From Piscirickettsiaceae bacterium NZ-RLO1 (GTDB lineage Bacteria > Pseudomonadota > Gammaproteobacteria > Piscirickettsiales > Piscirickettsiaceae), in NCBI GenBank assembly GCA_001644975.1, contig LVCQ01000009.1, positions 1 to 42,249 on the forward strand: DNA of 42,249 nucleotides, read 5' to 3'. The notes under the pieces are model-generated. The model saw only the letters and a list, made by a program, of their open reading frames with translations, did not search any database and had not been told where the DNA came from. The translations under genes and the position numbers were made by a program. Below, piece after piece: positions 21,473 to 30,497 of the stretch (position 1 is the first letter of the stretch; each line of letters starts with the position of its first letter).

Positions 21473-22174
21473 ATGCCTGTTATAACGATAGCTTGTAGCA
21501 AGGGCGGTGTTGGTAAAAGCACAATTGCTACCTCTTTGGCTGTGTCATTAACGCAAGCGGGGTTTAAAGTTGCTCTTTTAGACTCAGATCCGCAATTTAG
21601 TGCAAGCTTGTGGGCTGATACTAGGTTAGATGATGAAAGTTTACCCCAGATAAAACATGTTCAGAAAATCGGAAAAATTAAGCATGAAGCTGTAGCTTTA
21701 TCAAAGCAATATGATTATGTAGTTGTTGATACTGGCGGACATGATAGTACAGAGATGCGTCAATCTTTAGTTGTTGCTGATTTAGCAATTATACCTATGC
21801 GTCAATCTCAGTATGATCTCGATGTAATTGAAGGAATGACAGAGATAATTGATGACGCTCAGTCTATAGGGAATGATAAGCTTAAAACTGTTTATATTTT
21901 AAATATGGTAAATCCTAACAGTAAGAGCAAAAAAGCAGAGGAGCTTATAGAGGCTTTAAGTGACGATGAAAACATAGACTTGTATAGTGGTTGTCTTTAT
22001 TCTCGGGATGCTTATGTAGAAAGCTCAAGCACAGGGCGAGGAATTACTGAGTTAAAAGACAGAAAAGGAAAAGCTGAGTTTGTTGCATTTACTGACTATA
22101 TAATTAATTTATTTAAAGGCAAGAAAAATGGCCGTAGTAAGAAAACGAAACAAAAAGAAAAAGCCAAAGCTTAA
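21473..22174 (+). CDS. parA: ParA partition ATPase
   Basis: 233 residues from the ATG at 21473 (a TTG six bases earlier is unlikely). The deviant Walker A CSKGGVGKST is at residues 8-17, followed by LLDSDPQFSASLW (A' motif) and DYVVVDTGG (Walker B). It is short, without the N-terminal HTH of type Ia ParA, so it does not bind DNA as its own repressor. It positions plasmid copies on the nucleoid with ParB. The Lys-rich C-terminus overlaps parB by 47 bp. Partition supports stable extrachromosomal maintenance. Confidence 0.93.
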   Translation: MPVITIACSKGGVGKSTIATSLAVSLTQAGFKVALLDSDPQFSASLWADTRLDDESLPQIKHVQKIGKIKHEAVALSKQYDYVVVDTGGHDSTEMRQSLVVADLAIIPMRQSQYDLDVIEGMTEIIDDAQSIGNDKLKTVYILNMVNPNSKSKKAEELIEALSDDENIDLYSGCLYSRDAYVESSSTGRGITELKDRKGKAEFVAFTDYIINLFKGKKNGRSKKTKQKEKAKA

Positions 22175-23051
22175 GGGCGAACAGGATTTTGTTGAGGCTA
22201 CAGTTTTTAGTCGCGAACTGTGGGCACCAACAAATGAGATTAAGATAGCAGATATTAAAATTGACCGAAATGTTAAAGATGATAAAGCTATAAAAAGTCT
22301 TGCATCTAGTATGGAAGGTAAGCGACAAATCAATGCATGCATTGTTAGGGAGTCTAGTGACGGAGGTTATGAGTTAATTTCTGGAGAGTGTCGCTATGAA
22401 GCTGCAAAAATTAATCAAGAGCCTCTTTTAGTTAGAGTGGTTGATTGCTCTGATGAAGAAGCTGCACAAACAATTATTGCAGAAAATGAGCAAAGAGTTG
22501 ACTTGTGTGATTATGATAAAGCGTTAACTTATGTTGAATATATGAAAATGTTTAACATTAGGAGCATTAGAGATTTTTCAAAGCAGTTCAAAGTAAGCAA
22601 GACTCAGGTTGGTCGGTTACTTCAAGTTGATAACATTCCTGACAGTGTTAAGGAAGTGTTGCCTATGGAGATACTGGGCGCTTCTCAAATTGAAGAATTA
22701 GCGAAAAGAACGAAGAACAGTAACCCCCAAAGTGATTGCTATGAGGGGGCTTTTATTTCTTTGTCTCATAAGTTGTCCCGAGTCGGGACAAGAAGTGGTT
22801 CAGGTTTACTGTCCCGAGTCGGGACAGAGGAAAGTAAAGGTGACTTTCTTGACTGGAAGACTTTTATTGCAAAAGTAGACCGCAAGGTTAACCCACCAGA
22901 GAAGCAGCCTCAGAAGAAGATTGAACGCTATGTCTTCAGCTCTGAAAAAGCTAATCTGAGATACACAGATAGCGGCTTTATAGTTAAGTCCGAGAAGCTC
23001 ACACGTAAGCAAAAAGAACAAATACAAGAAGCGTTAGACGCGATTTTATAA
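22128..23051 (+). CDS. parB: ParB partition protein
   Basis: 307 residues. The N-terminus is basic (ParA-contact region). The ParB/Srx domain follows, with KRQINACIVRES, SGECRYEAAK (CTP-binding box, equivalent to GERRxxA) and IIAENEQRVDLCDYD. A KorB-like HTH (SIRDFSKQFKVSKTQVGRLLQV) follows at about residues 145-166. The linker at about 215-236 contains a repeated LSRVGT, encoded by two identical palindromes that may be the binding site itself. The C-terminus is a dimerisation region. A terminator follows. Confidence 0.92.
   Translation: MAVVRKRNKKKKPKLKGEQDFVEATVFSRELWAPTNEIKIADIKIDRNVKDDKAIKSLASSMEGKRQINACIVRESSDGGYELISGECRYEAAKINQEPLLVRVVDCSDEEAAQTIIAENEQRVDLCDYDKALTYVEYMKMFNIRSIRDFSKQFKVSKTQVGRLLQVDNIPDSVKEVLPMEILGASQIEELAKRTKNSNPQSDCYEGAFISLSHKLSRVGTRSGSGLLSRVGTEESKGDFLDWKTFIAKVDRKVNPPEKQPQKKIERYVFSSEKANLRYTDSGFIVKSEKLTRKQKEQIQEALDAIL
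22773..22827. repeat. Two identical 17-bp palindromes, candidate parS inside parB
   Basis: TGTCCCGAGTCGGGACA occurs at 22774-22790 and 22810-22826. Each extends to 19 bp of perfect symmetry with different outer pairs (T/A and C/G). Centres are 36 bp apart. I see no other copy in the window. Symmetric sites of this size next to or in parB are the usual form of the ParB-binding centromere. Confidence 0.7.
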
Positions 23052-23054
23052 TGT

Positions 23055-23075
23055 AGGCCCAGAGGGGCCTTTTTT
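23055..23075 (+). terminator. Rho-independent terminator after parB
   Basis: AGGCCC (23055-23060), loop AGAG, GGGCCT (23065-23070), then T-run. It separates parAB from the convergent tail-fibre gene. Confidence 0.9.
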
Positions 23076-23082
23076 GTAGTTC

Positions 23083-24987
23083 TTATGCTGTTCTCTCCCA
23101 CACAATCACACCTGAGCGCGCAGGATCAAGACCGTGAGAGTGTGGTTTGCCACCGCCGGTGTTGAATGTGTAGTCATCGCTTTTATTTTCTGTGGTAGGT
23201 TTAACTACACCAACATCTGCCCCGCCTCTTTGAATTGCTGACTCATTCGGAATACCGTGATTATGTTCGGGCATTTCATCAATAGAAAGAGTGTGGTCAT
23301 TTGTTCTTGTAGAGCCTGCCTTTGCTCCGGCGTCCACTGCAAAGTTACTTGAGCCTGCGATAGTGAGTAAGCGACCGGCATGATCTGCGTCGATGTCAGT
23401 GATTTTTTTCCAAGTGATGCCTTTACCTTGGTAAGGTGGTATTGCTTTATCGTTGAAAGTGAACCAAAGAGCGCCAATAGGGTGAAGTTGATTAAGGTCT
23501 ATTTCTACCTTGAGACTGCCGTCATCGTTTTGTGCGCGTGTGAGCGTTTCGCTTTGGATTGAGCTAGGTGTGTTATCCGTGCGCTGCCATGCAGTCCAGC
23601 TGCACCCTGAGGTATATTGACGCACAAAAGTAGGTGATGTGCCATCTACGGCTAAGCCTGTGATAGTCTGTGTTAAGTCAGGTGAATTAGGCACGCGCAC
23701 AACGTGACATGTCCACCAATGGCCTTTGGTCGATGTTAGAGTTGGGCTATTTTTCATTGATGTATTTGTACAGACAAAAAAACCGGTTTGATTAACTAGA
23801 TTCCAGTCGCCAAGGTTATCGACATAAATGCCGCAGGTATCTCCATTATAATTTTTTGCGACTGCGGGGGATGCTACGTTTTGAGTGCTGCCATCGCTGA
23901 ATGTAAGACCGCTGCCATTAATCGATGCTACTTTTTTGTTCTCATAATAAAAACAAATTGCGTTATCACTATCAAAGCTTACTTTAGATTTTCCGTCACT
24001 GTAAATTTTGTCTTGCGTGTTGAGTCGCTCCCACTCTGACCAGCCGTCTGCTCCATTTTGTGTAGTTCTAACACAGACACCGCGAGACAAATTTGACCAC
24101 GGAATTGCAAACTGTGACGCTGATTTTTTACCGTCGCCGATAATAAAAAAATTGAACCACTCGCCGCTCGGGCTTGTATCATTAATCGGGTTGTTTTTTG
24201 GAATGCCGCAGTAAATCCCTGTCGTAAAAATAGTGTTTAAATCGTTATTGGATGAGAGTGTACGAGCTGTACCGTCATACTCAGGTAAATTATAAGCGGC
24301 GGTGCTCTGCGTTGTGTTATCTGCAAATGTTATTCCCGATAGTGCCTTAAACGGATTGTTAGAAATAACTTGCGAGTTAGTTGCTTTGAATACGGTAGAG
24401 CCAGCAACATTAATATCAACTTCACCGTTTTGATTTTTAACAGCAACACTAGAGTTACCCCAGTTAATTTGATGGCTGGCAGTTTCATTAATCCAAGTTC
24501 GTTTATCAACAATGTTTGTAATTTGACTTGCGTCTGTAGTGATCTCATAGAGTTCGACATCGTTTGCATTGTCTGGAAGTGATGCATCTGTTGCTTTTAC
24601 TGTTGTGTCGGTTAGATCAACATACACGATGTTTGTTGTGCTTGCTGTAAGTGTAACCGTCCCTGCTGGCACGGTAATGCTTTCATTGTTTTGCGTCACT
24701 GAGCCTTGCAGATAACCGAAAATGAGGCCTGTTGTAGTCGTTGCATCTTGGCCAAAATTAAACGGCAAATAACCAAAGCTCTGCGTGACTTCATCAACGT
24801 AACGAATCCACTGCGCCACGCTTCTAAAAATGTAATTAAATTTATTAAACTCTGGCTTATCTCTGAATGCATAGCCGTAGTCGATGAGAGTTTGAGGGAT
24901 TGCTTCTACATTTGGCTGGCCACTAATCGGGTCAGTGCAATCTTTCATCGCAAAATCTGGGTAAGTTGTAGGGCGTTCTAAGCTCAT
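23083..24987 (-). CDS. Tail fibre protein with pyocin-knob-like domains
   Basis: 634 residues. The N-terminal attachment part (LERPTTYPDFAMKDCTDPIS, WIRYVDEVTQSFGY) is typical of fibres joined to a baseplate. Two regions resemble pyocin-knob repeats: about 235-330 (LNTIFTTGIYCG ... GWSEWERL) and about 375-470 (NLVNQTGFFVC ... CSWTAWQRT). The C-terminus (HPIGALWFTFNDKAIP ... MPEHNHGI ... GKPHSHGLDPARSG) is tail-collar-like. It ends the structural operon and determines host surface binding. AGGAAC precedes the ATG. No separate fibre chaperone is seen. Confidence 0.85.
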   Translation of the reverse strand: MSLERPTTYPDFAMKDCTDPISGQPNVEAIPQTLIDYGYAFRDKPEFNKFNYIFRSVAQWIRYVDEVTQSFGYLPFNFGQDATTTTGLIFGYLQGSVTQNNESITVPAGTVTLTASTTNIVYVDLTDTTVKATDASLPDNANDVELYEITTDASQITNIVDKRTWINETASHQINWGNSSVAVKNQNGEVDINVAGSTVFKATNSQVISNNPFKALSGITFADNTTQSTAAYNLPEYDGTARTLSSNNDLNTIFTTGIYCGIPKNNPINDTSPSGEWFNFFIIGDGKKSASQFAIPWSNLSRGVCVRTTQNGADGWSEWERLNTQDKIYSDGKSKVSFDSDNAICFYYENKKVASINGSGLTFSDGSTQNVASPAVAKNYNGDTCGIYVDNLGDWNLVNQTGFFVCTNTSMKNSPTLTSTKGHWWTCHVVRVPNSPDLTQTITGLAVDGTSPTFVRQYTSGCSWTAWQRTDNTPSSIQSETLTRAQNDDGSLKVEIDLNQLHPIGALWFTFNDKAIPPYQGKGITWKKITDIDADHAGRLLTIAGSSNFAVDAGAKAGSTRTNDHTLSIDEMPEHNHGIPNESAIQRGGADVGVVKPTTENKSDDYTFNTGGGKPHSHGLDPARSGVIVWERTA

Positions 24988-24998
24988 AGTGTTCCTAT

Positions 24999-25556
24999 TT
25001 AATTAAGTAAAAATTCAGCGGTTAAACGGCCATCATCAAAGCCGCTTGAAATATCATCGAAGCCGAAAGGGCTGCCGCCTTGTGTTGTTAAGCCGTAGTA
25101 TTGAATGCCACCCCCGATAACCTGTGCGACAAGTTGCATGTTGCTAGGCGTTGCGTTTTCGCCGTCGAAAAAAACTTGCAGTTGAGCAGGCCCGTGATTG
25201 TTTTCTCGAAATTGAATAACACTTGATGCAGTGATTTGTTTGGCTACAAAAGAAATGTCACGTTCACGGCCTTGGCTTGTATTAATGGCAATCTGCAAAT
25301 AAATTGCACGGCGATAATCATCATCTTTTAAGCCATTGCGCGAACACCCCACATCATAGCCGACATCATCCAGTTGCTTGCCTGTGGCGTTATCAATATA
25401 GCGTTTGGTTAAAAGGTCGATAAATGTTTGTTCAGAGGTTTGCAGCGCATTAGCTAAAACTTGGACGATCTTCGTATAATTCTCTTTACCTTGAAACTGT
25501 TCGAGTGTGCGGCTTAAAGCCATAGCGTTGTGATCAATTGGGGTGATCGTCGTCAT
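24999..25556 (-). CDS. Baseplate protein, gpI/DUF2612-like
   Basis: About 185 residues from the ATG at 25556 (a GTG at 25562 is possible). FLTKRY-like and IDNATGKQLDDVGYDVGCSR and YRRAIYLQIAINTSQGRERD are typical of DUF2612 proteins, which occupy the place of P2 gpI after the J-like wedge protein. The C-terminal half is a small beta domain (AQLQVFFDGE ... GGSPFGFDDISSGFDDG). It should link the baseplate wedge to the tail fibre encoded next. The start overlaps the J-like gene by about 23 bp. Confidence 0.8.
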   Translation of the reverse strand: MTTITPIDHNAMALSRTLEQFQGKENYTKIVQVLANALQTSEQTFIDLLTKRYIDNATGKQLDDVGYDVGCSRNGLKDDDYRRAIYLQIAINTSQGRERDISFVAKQITASSVIQFRENNHGPAQLQVFFDGENATPSNMQLVAQVIGGGIQYYGLTTQGGSPFGFDDISSGFDDGRLTAEFLLN

Positions 25557-26988
25557 CTTCACTCACTGTAATGTTAGCTGATTTAAAAACGGCGATCGAT
25601 ACGCGGTCAATCGTTATTTTCTTTTTACTCCACGAGCCGTTAATATCGGTTTTCATTGAAAGATCGATGTATTCAATGCCTTCAGGAATTGCTTTATAAA
25701 TTGCTGAGACGAAACGTTGAGGGATTACATCGGTGTTTACTGTGAGGGTGTTACCGTACTCTATAACGGTGTTAATCATCGCGTTATTAATATCGGCAGG
25801 TAGTGCCTCTTTGTCTTCTTTTGCAAAAACTATATCGATATAGATTGGTCTTTCAGTAGGGCGCGAGAAGTAACAAAGCTGTGTATCACCGTTTGAGTCT
25901 ATGACTTTGTTTTCTATTTCGCCGTACGTCGCAATACCGCCGCTTTTCTCATTGTAAAAAGTTTGTGCTATTTCTTGCTCATTGCCGCCGAGAACAATCG
26001 CGCTGACTGATTTAGGGGGTAAATTATTCGCATCGGTTTTGTCTTTTGTATTTTGAAATACATAGGCGTTCGTCACTCCGTCAAGCTGTCTTAAAGATGC
26101 GCTTATTGCATCGGTAGACCCAGAGCCTAATATTTTAAGACTACCGTTTCTGCGTAGTAATAACTCGGTGTCAGACTCTTTATCACGTCCAAGCGTTGCA
26201 TCGTTTGGATTAATTGAACTGTCCCAGCCGTAGACTGGTGTTTTAATTTCAGTGAGACTGTTGGCGGGGGCACTTATAACGCCGTAATTTAATGCTTCAA
26301 CGGTGGCGATAATGCCGCACTTTTCTATGCTTAAACCTGCGCTGGGTTCCGTTGCAAATGTTGAAAGTTCCTTGTTTGCTTCAACTGTAAAAACTCCAGA
26401 GCTTTTATTTTTTGCTGTGAGTTTGTCGGAAGTGGTGTTAATTTTTTCAGCAAGCTTACTTGCAATATTGTCGGCCGTATCGTTAGCGATAGCCGTATAA
26501 CTGTAGTCAACATTATCAATGTGTAGATAGTAATTTGTACCCTCGATATGGCTTGCAACAAGAACTTGTAAAAAGGTTGCATTGTTGTAGCTAATCGTTT
26601 GATCATTCGTTAGCTCGAAAATCTTTGACGTGTTTGCTACAGCAATTTGTGAGTATTCCGGGATATTAACGCCCGTATTGCCGATTAAAATACACTTAGC
26701 TGCTGATTTATTCGCGCCGAGACGTTGGACGCCAACGCGGGCACAACAGTCAGTTAAGTTTTTATCTTGGGCACTATAAGCATTTTGAGCATCATACGTT
26801 GCCCCAGCAAGTTGATAAATTTGATAGAGCTGCGCTGAAACAATTTTAAATAATTGCCCGAGCACTTTATACTTCTCAGCTTGTACGCCCGACCCCCACA
26901 AAGATTGTGCATCTACGACCATATCGCTAACAAGATCGTCTTGCGTCGGCAGTGTCAGGCCGATGTCAGTTAAATAGCTGCTAGCCAC
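25534..26988 (-). CDS. Baseplate J-like wedge protein
   Basis: 484 residues. The start, LTDIGLTLPTQDDLVSDMVVDAQSLWG, followed by QLYQIYQLAGATYDAQNAYSAQ, is the usual opening of long J-like proteins. RDKESDTELLLRRNGSL and DGVTNAYVFQN in the middle, and IDIVFAKEDKEALPADINNAM late, also fit. It forms the baseplate wedge that opens when the sheath contracts. It overlaps the gp25-like gene by 8 bp and the gpI-like gene downstream. Together these genes mark a myovirus-type tail. Confidence 0.9.
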   Translation of the reverse strand: MASSYLTDIGLTLPTQDDLVSDMVVDAQSLWGSGVQAEKYKVLGQLFKIVSAQLYQIYQLAGATYDAQNAYSAQDKNLTDCCARVGVQRLGANKSAAKCILIGNTGVNIPEYSQIAVANTSKIFELTNDQTISYNNATFLQVLVASHIEGTNYYLHIDNVDYSYTAIANDTADNIASKLAEKINTTSDKLTAKNKSSGVFTVEANKELSTFATEPSAGLSIEKCGIIATVEALNYGVISAPANSLTEIKTPVYGWDSSINPNDATLGRDKESDTELLLRRNGSLKILGSGSTDAISASLRQLDGVTNAYVFQNTKDKTDANNLPPKSVSAIVLGGNEQEIAQTFYNEKSGGIATYGEIENKVIDSNGDTQLCYFSRPTERPIYIDIVFAKEDKEALPADINNAMINTVIEYGNTLTVNTDVIPQRFVSAIYKAIPEGIEYIDLSMKTDINGSWSKKKITIDRVSIAVFKSANITVSEDDDDHPN

Positions 26989-27322
26989 TTACTGTAACCT
27001 CCGTATTATCTGCTGATAAAACTCGCGCGGTGTAGCTGTACTTGCGTTTTGCGTTATCAATGGATGATGTGAATTCTAAAATTGTACTGACGTCTTTTTC
27101 TTCAAGAATGGCTTTTTTAAAAATTGAGTCGATGACGGTTTTATTGGCCTTTTGTCCAAGGATATTTTGAAAGTAGGGGATGCCTGCGGTGTTATCTAAA
27201 AACCATTCGCCCTGAAATGTGTTTAATTTAATGCTGAGGCGCTGAGCTAGGCTGTTAGTTAAATGCAAAGATAAAGAACTAAAATCAATATCGTGATCAT
27301 CGTTAAGTAAGAAGTCTGTCAT
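26981..27322 (-). CDS. gp25-like baseplate wedge protein (DUF2634-like)
   Basis: 113 residues. SLAQRLSIKLNTFQGEWFLDNTAGIPYFQNILG is the family hallmark (gpW/gp25-type lysozyme-like fold without catalytic role). It nucleates the sheath on the baseplate. It overlaps the J-like gene by 8 bp. Upstream of it the late operon is interrupted by a plus-strand accessory gene. Confidence 0.85.
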   Translation of the reverse strand: MTDFLLNDDHDIDFSSLSLHLTNSLAQRLSIKLNTFQGEWFLDNTAGIPYFQNILGQKANKTVIDSIFKKAILEEKDVSTILEFTSSIDNAKRKYSYTARVLSADNTEVTVSG

Positions 27323-27420
27323 TGTTTGTCCATATACATAACTAAAATAGTTTTAAATTGTTTAACATACAAAAACAAAAAAGAATGGTGTTTTTAATGT
27401 TAAGTTATGAGGAATTGATT

Positions 27421-27825
27421 ATGCCGAGAAAGCTTTATCAAATCAGTGAGCAAGAAAGAAAGGTTATGTTTATTCAGTTTGCTAATCAAATGTTGGATAA
27501 AGATGATGTAGGTAAAGCCCTTCAAGCACTAGAAGTAACAACTCGAATGGAAATAAAAAATAGAACAAAAATAGGGAATAGGTATGACCCTGTTGTATTT
27601 GATCATATCAAGCTTTTAGTTGGTGAAATCCTTGATATGGGTAATAGTATCTCTTCAACCTATACAGATAGAGCACAGCAATTATTAAACTCTATTCCCT
27701 CAGGAAATAGACGCCTGGCTATAGATGAAACAGTTAATTATAACCGGCGAAACTCTTCACTACCTTTCTCTAATGAAGCGCATCAGCAACAGACAAATTT
27801 TAAAGACTACTGTCTATCTTCATAA
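27421..27825 (+). CDS. Accessory protein of unknown function, opposite to late genes
   Basis: 134 residues starting MPRKLYQISEQERK. The ATG at 27421 follows TGAGGAATTGATT, so the longer frame from 27358 is not used. It is helical and polar (MEIKNRTKIGNRYDPVVFDHIKLLVGEIL), ending FKDYCLSS. The CLSS end is only a poor CaaX match, because Ser replaces the aliphatic residue. It stands alone on the opposite strand between the spike and gp25-like genes, the mark of an independently expressed cargo gene. Function unknown. Confidence 0.6.
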   Translation: MPRKLYQISEQERKVMFIQFANQMLDKDDVGKALQALEVTTRMEIKNRTKIGNRYDPVVFDHIKLLVGEILDMGNSISSTYTDRAQQLLNSIPSGNRRLAIDETVNYNRRNSSLPFSNEAHQQQTNFKDYCLSS

Positions 27826-27952
27826 GTTTATCAATTCTTTTTCGTCACAGGATAAGCCAAGCTTATGTGACTTATTGCAAATGTATCTAGCAACTAAAGT
27901 ACGCTGTTTAATTGTGGTTGGTATTAAGCTTTTTTCGTGATATGGATTGAGT

Positions 27953-28735
27953 TTATTGAGGCGTGCTCGTGGTTCCGCCGCCTGGCTCAATTCCGCCGTG
28001 CTTGTGAGATTTAAGGCTAATACCGCCTGCAATAACATCTGTTTTACCTGTGATGGCTTTATCACTGTTAATATTTCCTGAACTATAAATATCCCCCGTA
28101 AAACTAGAAGCCTTAGAGCTTGCGCTTGCGGTGAGTGCTGGGTTAGAGAAGGATTGCGTTACCTGAACTTCACCATCAAAGATATGTAATGGTGATTTGA
28201 AATTAACTTGCTTGGTGGCATTAACGTTGTAAGTTTCTGTATTGATCGTGACTGACTTGGGCGCATTAATCACGATGCTGCCGTCTGGTTTTAAAATAAT
28301 CTGGTTGCCAGAGAATTTAAGCTCTGTGTTAATAGGGTCAGCGTTAAGAGTTTTACTGTATGGATATAAACCCGGGATAAAAACCGCATCTGTATAGTTG
28401 TGCTTATGATTTCCCAGGGGTTCAGCTTCGTCGTTGTTGCCCGTCATCCATTGATCGATAGATCGCTCACAGAAAAATAAAAGTCCGGTATCGCCTTGCT
28501 TGGCTGGGAAAGATAACAGGCCACCCCCAGCGCTTGGAAACATCACAGGAATATCAGTTATAACCGGCATCGAAAAAGAGCGCCCGTCACGTAGTTTCTT
28601 TTTAATGACTGGTTGGATGTTTGCTTTTTGTGTTTTCGCATCGTAGGAGGCAATACGGCCAGGGATAGAGGTGTGCACATCACAGAGTCGAGATTCAAGC
28701 GCAGCATGTAGCACTTGCTCTAATGTATTAGTCAT
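27953..28735 (-). CDS. gp138-type membrane-puncturing spike
   Basis: 260 residues. The N-terminal OB-like part carries VHTSIPGRIASYDAKTQKANIQP, SMPVITDIPVMFP and AKQGDTGLLFFCERSIDQWM, the pattern of the phi92 gp138 spike family. A beta-helical middle with repeating short strands follows, then a C-terminal tip (GGISLKSHKHGGIEPGGG) with histidines that could bind a metal ion. The spike sits under the baseplate hub and pierces the outer membrane. It overlaps the hub gene by 8 bp. Confidence 0.85.
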   Translation of the reverse strand: MTNTLEQVLHAALESRLCDVHTSIPGRIASYDAKTQKANIQPVIKKKLRDGRSFSMPVITDIPVMFPSAGGGLLSFPAKQGDTGLLFFCERSIDQWMTGNNDEAEPLGNHKHNYTDAVFIPGLYPYSKTLNADPINTELKFSGNQIILKPDGSIVINAPKSVTINTETYNVNATKQVNFKSPLHIFDGEVQVTQSFSNPALTASASSKASSFTGDIYSSGNINSDKAITGKTDVIAGGISLKSHKHGGIEPGGGTTSTPQ

Positions 28736-29600
28736 TGTTGATAGATTCCAGTGTTGCTAATGTTTTCCAATTTTTGCCGAGGGCTTCACCCCGGTGATTA
28801 ACTTTACTGACTCGATAAAAGCTATTGATATACTGCGTTTCAACTTTGACAATTGAATGCGGCACAATGCGCGGATTGACTAAGCTGGTAATTTGTAGGC
28901 CATTGTTGGGTATATCTTCACGCTCTAAGCCGTTTGGGTTAAATGCAGTAACTCGAGGGGAATCAATTAAGCCGGTGTCAGGAGTTAATAACAGCGCTTG
29001 TTTTTGTGTGTTGGTTCTCAGCGCTGAGCTGATATAAATCACGCCGTCTTGTATTGAGAACTTCATAAAGAGCGAACCGAGTAGTGTTTGCAAAGCATCG
29101 CGCGTTAAGCCAGCAACATAATAACCGTTAGAGAAAATGTGACGGGTTAACGTGTCTTGGTCTGTGATTTCACTTTTAGAGATTGTACCGTCGGCGCTGA
29201 GGTCTTTAATTAAGCTCTGAGCAACTTGTAACGCATTAGTACCGGATGGAAATGTGCTGAATGAAAAAGTCTCTTTCAACGGCATATAACCGTCACTGCA
29301 CTGTATGAGTGTTGCGCGGCTAGCTTGTTCTCTGTGCGTATCAAAGCCGCTTACTTGGCCAGTGAACAAAGTTACAAGCGGCTGATCGTCGTAAGCAACA
29401 GAGAGTATCAAGGCTAATCCTTTTTTGAGTTTGCTGACATTTGAGTCACTTAAGTTGTAGACCGTGATACTTGCTTTGTTTTGGTCGCTGCTTTCATCCG
29501 TTTTTGTAATATCAAATTTAATATTGAGTTCGGTGATTTCTATCTCAGTCTTGCCAGCTTCGCCAATTTTTAGGGACCACTTGCGGTTAAATTGTTTCAT
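28728..29600 (-). CDS. Baseplate hub protein (gp27/gpD-like)
   Basis: 290 residues. FDITKTDESSDQNKASITVYNLSDSNVSKL and FTGQVSGFDTHREQASRATLIQCSDG are typical of hub-type proteins in tails with a gp138 spike. The C-terminal NGLQITSLVNPRIVPHSIVKVE, HRGEALGKNWKT is the second barrel of the hub. It forms the trimer that joins tail tube to spike. It overlaps both neighbours (8 and 14 bp), consistent with tight coupling. Confidence 0.8.
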   Translation of the reverse strand: MKQFNRKWSLKIGEAGKTEIEITELNIKFDITKTDESSDQNKASITVYNLSDSNVSKLKKGLALILSVAYDDQPLVTLFTGQVSGFDTHREQASRATLIQCSDGYMPLKETFSFSTFPSGTNALQVAQSLIKDLSADGTISKSEITDQDTLTRHIFSNGYYVAGLTRDALQTLLGSLFMKFSIQDGVIYISSALRTNTQKQALLLTPDTGLIDSPRVTAFNPNGLEREDIPNNGLQITSLVNPRIVPHSIVKVETQYINSFYRVSKVNHRGEALGKNWKTLATLESINND

Positions 29601-29922
29601 TAATTTCGTCTTGTGTCAGATAAAAAAGCTTAAAGTCTGTACCGAGATTATTACGCGTCGGCGGTTCATATTGATTTGCGGTATTAATGCCGATCAGCTC
29701 GCCAGTGATGAAATTAGTAAGCTTATATCGTTGTACTAGCGGTGAATACGGTAATAACTTTAAGCCGCTTAAAATCGCGTTGCCGTCGGTGTCAGCAATC
29801 GATATTCTCCACGTCTCATCCCGTGTGTTCCAGCGCATAGTAAAGATGTAGGCGGTGCCTTCGAGTGAAACCGTTTCAGTATAATTTGAGTAAGTGCTGT
29901 TTAAACGGATTATTTCTGCCAT
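29587..29922 (-). CDS. Baseplate plug-family protein
   Basis: 111 residues. ETVSLEGTAYIFTMRWNTRDETWRISIADTDGNAILSGLKLLP is the hallmark of the phage baseplate plug family. These small beta-rich proteins lie between the Dit-like and hub proteins. It overlaps the hub gene by 14 bp and the Dit-like gene by 13 bp. Confidence 0.8.
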   Translation of the reverse strand: MAEIIRLNSTYSNYTETVSLEGTAYIFTMRWNTRDETWRISIADTDGNAILSGLKLLPYSPLVQRYKLTNFITGELIGINTANQYEPPTRNNLGTDFKLFYLTQDEINETI

Positions 29923-30494
29923 AGAGCCTCTAAGTAGCTTTTAGATGCTGGTTGCGTTGGTTTTGTGCCTAAATCAGTGCTCTTGCTTGCATCGTCTTTA
30001 GTTTTTGGATCGGTGATGTTATCGGGCACTGCTGTTGTTTTACTTGTGACAATCTTTATTCTTTCGAGTGACAAGGTGACATGCAGAGAGTCGCCCGTAC
30101 TTGAATCAGCGTTAAATTGCAGTTGTTTGATTGCTAGATTTTCAAATAATTGATTTTTTATTGTTGCGCTTATGGGCGTCCCTAGTTCCCAAAAGTCTGT
30201 AAGAATTTGTTCGGCATCACTGGGTGATGTGTATTGTTGTGTAACGACGCTACCTGACTTTAAGCTATCCCACATATTGATAGAGTAAGGCGATAAGCTT
30301 GACATAAAGACAATAGGGTAAGCAGACACATAACCGACTAAATTAATTTGAGGGTTTTTATTAATAATATCGTCAGTTATTGAAGCACCAGACTCTACAG
30401 GGAAGTGGGTGACATCATTGGTATATTTTTTAGATTCTTTATCGACGGTATCAATATAAACCGTCGTCTTATCAAGGAATAAAGTTGCTCCCAT
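29910..30494 (-). CDS. Dit-like distal tail / baseplate protein
   Basis: 194 residues. YTNDVTHFPVESGASITDDIINKNPQINLVGYVS is the signature of the Dit-like N-terminal domain that makes the ring at the distal end of the tail tube. AEQILTDFWELGTPISATIK and LHVTLSLERIKIV complete the fold. The C-terminus from about 155 is a Thr/Lys/Asp-rich tail. It directly follows the tape measure gene. Confidence 0.78.
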   Translation of the reverse strand: MGATLFLDKTTVYIDTVDKESKKYTNDVTHFPVESGASITDDIINKNPQINLVGYVSAYPIVFMSSLSPYSINMWDSLKSGSVVTQQYTSPSDAEQILTDFWELGTPISATIKNQLFENLAIKQLQFNADSSTGDSLHVTLSLERIKIVTSKTTAVPDNITDPKTKDDASKSTDLGTKPTQPASKSYLEALWQK

Positions 30495-30497
30495 TGT

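Noticed and set aside
27421-27825. C-terminal CLSS as a third CaaX box
   Set aside because: The a2 position is Ser rather than an aliphatic residue, and there are no flanking cysteines or basic patch; the match is too weak to call.
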